Below are positions 49,838 to 51,474 of a stretch of 51,474 nucleotides of DNA, piece by piece (position 1 is the stretch's first letter; every line of letters starts with the position of its first letter). Made by a program: the position numbers and the translations under genes. The notes under the pieces are model-generated. The model was not told the origin of the DNA and did not search any database. It saw only the letters and a program-made list of their open reading frames with translations. The stretch is from Bacteroidota bacterium (GTDB lineage: Bacteria; Bacteroidota; Bacteroidia; Flavobacteriales; Schleiferiaceae), in contig PZPB01000008.1 of the NCBI GenBank assembly GCA_003045865.1, forward strand, positions 8,702 to 60,175, written 5' to 3'.

Positions 49838-51474
49838 CTAATCTTCGCTTGGTGCGGGACTATCTTCCGCATTATCGGTTTCAGCACTTGGCTCTACTGG
49901 GCCTTCTGCGCTTCCTTCAATTATAGGCTTACCGTTTTCAAGGTCGATGATTTCATCTTCTTCCTCGGTAGCAGGAACTTTAGCAACTGAGGCAATCTCA
50001 TCATTCTTCCGAAGATTAATCAGCTTCACTCCTTGGGTTGCTCTGCCCATTACGCGTAAATCGGCGACACCAATACGGATCATTACACCGCTTTTGTTGA
50101 TTACCATTAAATCATCAGCATCAGTTACCGCCTTAATGGCTACTAAGTGCCCTGTTTTTTCAGAGACACCAATAGTTTTAACACCTTTTCCACCGCGATT
50201 GGTGATCCGATAATCTTCCAAGTGGGTACGCTTACCATACCCTTTTTCAGAAACAACAAGGATGCTGGTATCCGCTTGATCAGCGGGAATAGTAACCATT
50301 CCTACTACCTCATCGTTATCATCGGTCATATTAATCCCTTTCACACCACTGGCATTTCTACCCATGGAGCGCACGGTACTTTCGTTGAAGCGAATAGCTT
50401 TTCCACTACGGATAGCCATTAAGATATCATCATTACCAGTTGTAAGTCTCGCTTCTAAAAGAGTATCCCCTTCACGCACAGTAATAGCGTTAATACCATT
50501 GGTACGCGGACGAGAATAAGCTTCGAGGCTAGTCTTCTTAATGATACCCTTCTGGGTAACCATTACAATGAAGTTATTATTTACATATTCCTCATTTCTA
50601 AGGTCTTTCGTATTAATGAAAGCCTTAAGATTATCATCTTGAGGAATATTTATTAGGTTTTGGATGGCGCGACCTTTACTCGCTTTGCTACCTTCTGGCA
50701 CTTCGTAAACGCGCAACCAGAAACACCGTCCCCATTCGGTAAAGAATAGTAAGTAGTTATGATTGGTTGCTACAAAAATATGTTCTACGAAGTCGGCATC
50801 GCGGGTGTTTACCCCTTTTTGTCCAATACCACCGCGGCCCTGTTTCTTATATTCAGCTAAAGCAGTACGTTTAATGTAACCCGCATGCGAAATAGTAATT
50901 ACTACTTCCTCATCGGGAATCATGTCTTCGATACTTACATCACCGCCCGCATAGTTGATTTCAGTACGACGCTCATCGCCGTATTTATCTTTAATCTCTT
51001 GCAGTTCACCTTTAATGATTTCCATGCGAAGGTCTTCTTCGTTCAGGATGCGGTTGTAGTATAATATCTTTTCTAAAAGTTCATCGTACTCAGCACGAAG
51101 CTTGTCTTGCTCTAGTCCCGTTAAAGAACGTAGGCGCATATCCACAATCGCTCTTGCCTGAATTTCGCTCAATTCAAAGCGATTTTTCAAGCGCTCTCTT
51201 GCTTCATCGGGACTACTTGAAGAGCGAATGATTTGGATTACCTCATCGATATTATCGCTGGCAATAATTAAGCCTTCGAGAATATGAGCTCTTTCTTCTG
51301 CTTTGCGCAGATCGAATTTGGTTCTACGAATTACTACATCAACACGGTGATTGATGAAATGGTAAATCATGTCCTTTACGGTAAGTTGCTGAGGACGACC
51401 ATTTACCAGGGCAATGTTATTTACCGAAAAACTAGATTGTAACTGCGTGTATTTATAAAGAGTGTTTAAAACGA
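49838..51474 (-). CDS. gyrA: DNA gyrase subunit A, C-terminal part (5' end outside window)
   Basis: Type II topoisomerase subunit. The frame stays open to the window edge, where it reads VLNTLYKYTQLQSSFSVNN, a GyrA/ParC core segment before the coiled coil (ALVNGRPQQLTVKDM). The visible 545 residues include the end of the breakage-reunion domain and the six-bladed C-terminal DNA-wrapping domain. The GyrA-box is QGRGGIG (in KKQGRGGIGQKG) instead of QRRGGKG. The six-blade layout and the presence of the box favour gyrA over parC. An acidic tail (EEEDEIIDLE ... SED) ends the chain. The catalytic Tyr lies outside the window. Confidence 0.93.
   Translation of the reverse strand, partial: VLNTLYKYTQLQSSFSVNNIALVNGRPQQLTVKDMIYHFINHRVDVVIRRTKFDLRKAEERAHILEGLIIASDNIDEVIQIIRSSSSPDEARERLKNRFELSEIQARAIVDMRLRSLTGLEQDKLRAEYDELLEKILYYNRILNEEDLRMEIIKGELQEIKDKYGDERRTEINYAGGDVSIEDMIPDEEVVITISHAGYIKRTALAEYKKQGRGGIGQKGVNTRDADFVEHIFVATNHNYLLFFTEWGRCFWLRVYEVPEGSKASKGRAIQNLINIPQDDNLKAFINTKDLRNEEYVNNNFIVMVTQKGIIKKTSLEAYSRPRTNGINAITVREGDTLLEARLTTGNDDILMAIRSGKAIRFNESTVRSMGRNASGVKGINMTDDNDEVVGMVTIPADQADTSILVVSEKGYGKRTHLEDYRITNRGGKGVKTIGVSEKTGHLVAIKAVTDADDLMVINKSGVMIRIGVADLRVMGRATQGVKLINLRKNDEIASVAKVPATEEEDEIIDLENGKPIIEGSAEGPVEPSAETDNAEDSPAPSED

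Noticed and set aside
1-51474. tRNA genes, CRISPR arrays, insertion sequences, prophage or toxin-antitoxin modules
   Set aside because: I looked for cloverleaf T-arm sequences, spaced short repeats, transposase motifs and paired small genes and saw none. The YwqK antitoxin label is not backed by a partner gene.

Overview
This window looks like a chromosomal segment from a member of the Bacteroidota, most likely order Flavobacteriales. I cannot place the family from sequence alone. Three things support this. There are several secreted proteins with Por/type A or CHU_C (gliding-motility, type B) C-terminal sorting domains for the type IX secretion system. The families include DUF4199, DUF3276 (PUR-alpha-like), DUF5683, WbqC, a long NusB and a leucine dehydrogenase-type enzyme. 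Promoter-like boxes of the Bacteroidota form TAnnTTTG lie upstream of many genes. No tRNA, rRNA, CRISPR array, transposase or prophage gene was seen.

Layout. 1-7001: two tandem minus-strand genes for about 1,130-residue type B T9SS surface proteins. The left copy runs off the window edge. Every stretch compared over about 2.9 kb of the pair is identical, and the identity stops sharply in the 5' part of the genes. 7043-11458: a minus-strand operon (YwqK-like MORN protein, mnmA, S8 peptidase, nitronate monooxygenase-like protein) in which each junction overlaps by one base. 11550-15488: a GT-C membrane glycosyltransferase facing two GT2 glycosyltransferases and a DUF4199 protein. About 15.6 kb: the SRP RNA. 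15758-18166: an orphan TPR histidine kinase. 18412-19695: a transaldolase-family enzyme and a YciO-type protein. 19742-25982: minus-strand housekeeping genes (nnrD, coaE, ybbR, yajC, DUF1573, nusB, leucine dehydrogenase). 26098-28965: an ABC exporter, DUF3276 and an FMN reductase. 29141-35482: parA, parB, DUF5683, dapB, lepB, wbqC and an SH3-like secreted protein, tightly packed. 35486-42234: an acyl-CoA carboxylase beta subunit, cryptochrome DASH, a TetR/AarF pair, a small outer-membrane protein, a Nudix hydrolase and an esterase. 42505-45578: a tiny DUF2256 gene, a second photolyase-family gene and lycopene cyclase. 45620-51474: yebC, an alpha/beta hydrolase, a frameshifted T9SS surface protein and the 3' part of gyrA.

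The genes cover genome maintenance (parAB, gyrA, two photolyase-family proteins), export (yajC, lepB, SRP RNA, T9SS cargo), envelope glycosylation, cofactor repair and CoA synthesis, and carotenoid-based light protection.

The points most worth following are these: (1) the tandem surface-protein genes with a sharp identity boundary; (2) a run of nine G in a second T9SS surface-protein gene that puts its two halves out of frame and could be a phase-variation switch; (3) two interleaved inverted repeats in the parA leader that could form a pseudoknot or alternative hairpins; (4) a photolyase of the FeS-BCP superfamily that appears to lack most iron-sulfur ligands, next to DUF2256 and crtY.
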